Shown here piece by piece: positions 5,625-6,782 of a DNA stretch of 6,782 nucleotides. This stretch comes from an uncultured archaeon A07HN63 (GTDB lineage Archaea; Halobacteriota; Halobacteria; Halobacteriales; Haloferacaceae). How positions within the stretch are numbered: the stretch's first letter is position 1; the number at the start of each line of letters is the position of its first letter. The stretch covers positions 38,616 through 45,397 of the forward strand of contig KI543203.1 of the NCBI GenBank assembly GCA_000496215.1. The letters run 5' to 3'. Made by a program: the position numbers and the translations under genes. The notes under the pieces were generated by a model, which saw only the letters and a list, made by a program, of their open reading frames with translations, did no database searches and had not been told where the DNA came from.

Positions 5625-6782
5625 CTAGACAGCGTCCGTGCCCTCCTTGCCGGTTCGGATCTGGGTCGCGTCCTCAACATCGAGGGTGAAGATCTTCCCG
5701 TCACCGGGCTCACCGGTGTTGGCTGCTTCCTTGATCGCCTCGGCGGTTTCGTCGGCCGAGACATCGGCGACGATACACTCGATTTTGACCTTCTGGTGGA
5801 GGTCGACCGTGTACTCCTCGCCGCGCCAGCTACCCTTCTTGGCGGGCTGGCTGCCACGACCGGAGACGTTGGTCACCGTCAGCGAGGGTGCGCCGACCTC
5901 GGCGAGAGCCTTCTTTACGTCGCCGAGCTTCTCGGGGCGAATGATCGACATGATCATCTTGAGATCCGGGTCGCCACCGTCGGTGCGGATCTCGCGACCG
6001 CCGTCGGTTCGGATCTCCTGATCCTCGCCGCCGTCAGTTTTGATCTCATCGTCCTCAGTTGGGCCGAAGCCGTCGGTTGCAACGCGGTCGCCACCGAACT
6101 CGGGGTAGGTATCGACGCCGTGTTCGGCGATATCGAGGCCGTCCTGTTCGTGATCGGGAGTGACGCGTGCTTCGCCCAGCGCTTTGAACGCGTACCAGAT
6201 GATCGCGGTCGCGGTGAGCGTCCAGCCGCCGATGATGACGACACCGACGAGCTGTGCGATGAACTGATTTGCGACCGAGTCAACTGCACCGGGCACTGCA
6301 ACGAACGGCATCAGGAGCGCGCCGAGCATGCCTGCACTACCGTGGACCGGGAAGACCGCACAGACATCGTCGATTTTGAGTGTCTCTGAGACGTATTCGA
6401 AGACGATGGGGAGCTGCGCCCCGGCGAGGAGGCCAACGATGATGGCACCCCACCAAGAAGTTGTGTTCGTAATCGCGGTGATGCCAGCCAGGCCGGCGAG
6501 CATGCCGTTGGCCGTGTACAGCGTGTCGACCTTACCGGATTTGATATAGGCGACGCCGGCCGCACCGATTGCACCGAAGGCCATGGCCAGCGTCGTCGTC
6601 ATGACGATCAGGCTCAGCGTGTTCGCACCGTTACCGAGGTCGAACGCGCCGGCGGTACCGACGTTGAAACCGTACCAACCGAAACACAGCATCAGCGTCC
6701 CGAGAACCGCGAACGTCATCGAGTGACCGGGGATGACGTTGATCGAACCGTCTTCACCGTAGCGGTCCATCCGTGGACCGAG
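5625..6782 (-). CDS. Ammonium channel Amt fused to P-II regulator GlnK (N-terminus outside window)
   Basis: The - strand frame is open to the window edge, giving 385 residues; LGPR precedes the first visible Met (at 6770), so that Met is internal. Numbering here starts from that Met. Residues about 15-196 hold roughly the last six membrane helices of an Amt/MEP/Rh channel: NVIPGHSM, FGWYGFNVG, and IDDVCAVFPVHG, whose H143 corresponds to the second pore histidine (H318 of E. coli AmtB). Residues 197-223 are the conserved cytoplasmic tail (GLDIAEHG). A roughly 45-residue acidic linker with three EI(K/R)TDGG repeats follows, then a complete P-II domain (about 270-381). This has Q308, R316, Y320 and K327 (GlnK Q39, R47, Y51, K58), GDGKIF at 356-361, and RTG at 372-374. 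Amt imports ammonium; GlnK senses 2-oxoglutarate and ATP/ADP and plugs the channel with R47. Here both are one chain. No frameshift is involved: the frame is continuous. Confidence 0.93.
   Translation of the reverse strand, partial: LGPRMDRYGEDGSINVIPGHSMTFAVLGTLMLCFGWYGFNVGTAGAFDLGNGANTLSLIVMTTTLAMAFGAIGAAGVAYIKSGKVDTLYTANGMLAGLAGITAITNTTSWWGAIIVGLLAGAQLPIVFEYVSETLKIDDVCAVFPVHGSAGMLGALLMPFVAVPGAVDSVANQFIAQLVGVVIIGGWTLTATAIIWYAFKALGEARVTPDHEQDGLDIAEHGVDTYPEFGGDRVATDGFGPTEDDEIKTDGGEDQEIRTDGGREIRTDGGDPDLKMIMSIIRPEKLGDVKKALAEVGAPSLTVTNVSGRGSQPAKKGSWRGEEYTVDLHQKVKIECIVADVSADETAEAIKEAANTGEPGDGKIFTLDVEDATQIRTGKEGTDAV
5973..6047 (-). repeat. Three in-frame EI(K/R)TDGG linker repeats in Amt-GlnK
   Basis: EIKTDGG (6027-6047), EIRTDGG (5997-6017) and EIRTDGG (5973-5993) lie between the Amt tail and the P-II domain. 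They are 21-nt units separated by 9 and 3 nt. A related ATDG sits just upstream. The segment is glycine- and acid-rich, so it should be flexible and soluble in high salt. The near-identity of the last two units suggests recent tandem duplication. Confidence 0.7.

Noticed and set aside
5820..5880. Loss of the P-II uridylylation tyrosine (Trp in the T-loop)
   Set aside because: Careful counting shows the Trp replaces E. coli Tyr46, while the modifiable Tyr51 position is Tyr320 and is conserved.
5562..6389. 275-codon open frame on the + strand opposite amt-glnK
   Set aside because: It is antisense to the P-II domain and channel helices, whose motifs are clear. It begins with a non-ATG codon in the gap and shows no family signature.
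6768..6770. Met at 6770 (- strand) as the start of the ammonium channel
   Set aside because: The frame stays open upstream with LGPR, a stretch typical of Amt proteins between helices 5 and 6, and roughly five membrane helices would be missing. The gene is simply cut by the window edge.
1..6782. A defence system, mobile element, CRISPR array or tRNA
   Set aside because: No transposase, integrase, attachment repeats, repeat-spacer pattern or tRNA-like cloverleaf was seen. The genes are housekeeping and metabolic, with uniform base composition.

Overview
The window looks like a chromosomal segment from a halophilic archaeon (class Halobacteria). It is GC-rich, the predicted proteins are strongly acidic, and it carries two archaeal replication/recombination genes: the Hjc-type Holliday junction resolvase and the 4Fe-4S large primase subunit PriL. 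Most start codons sit 26-28 nt downstream of a T-rich or TATA-like element, with no ribosome binding site, as expected for the leaderless mRNAs common in haloarchaea. I see no mobile element, CRISPR array, rRNA or tRNA.

Layout on the + strand: (1) 1-381, the C-terminal 126 residues of a membrane protein resembling M48 zinc peptidases, with all three expected zinc-ligand positions apparently substituted. (2) 465-1766, an amidohydrolase of the 5'-methylthioadenosine/S-adenosylhomocysteine (MTA/SAH) deaminase family. (3) 1827-3116, an adenosylhomocysteinase-family protein. (4) 3157-3384, a small two-helix membrane protein. (5) 3472-3894, Hjc, preceded by a 16-codon mini-ORF (3425-3475) that overlaps its start codon as ATGA. 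(6) 3954-4217, a second small two-helix membrane protein. A 111-bp convergent intergenic region follows. On the - strand: (7) 4329-5435, PriL, and (8) 5625-6782 (N-terminus beyond the window), an Amt ammonium channel fused in one reading frame to a complete GlnK-type P-II regulator.

How the genes work together: genes 2 and 3 form a probable S-adenosylmethionine by-product recycling pair. The SAH hydrolase homologue has a lysine where classical SAH hydrolases have the Gln/Glu that reads the adenine amino group. This fits the methanogen-type route, in which SAH is first deaminated to S-inosylhomocysteine and then cleaved to inosine and homocysteine. Hjc and PriL both serve DNA replication and repair but are convergent and not co-transcribed. 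The Amt-GlnK fusion places the ammonium channel and its plugging regulator on one polypeptide through an acidic linker containing three EI(K/R)TDGG repeats.

The points most worth a second look are the Amt-GlnK fusion, the inosine-type active site of the SAH hydrolase homologue, the leaderless mini-ORF in front of hjc, the zinc-ligand loss in the M48-like protein, and a perfect inverted repeat in the priL promoter.
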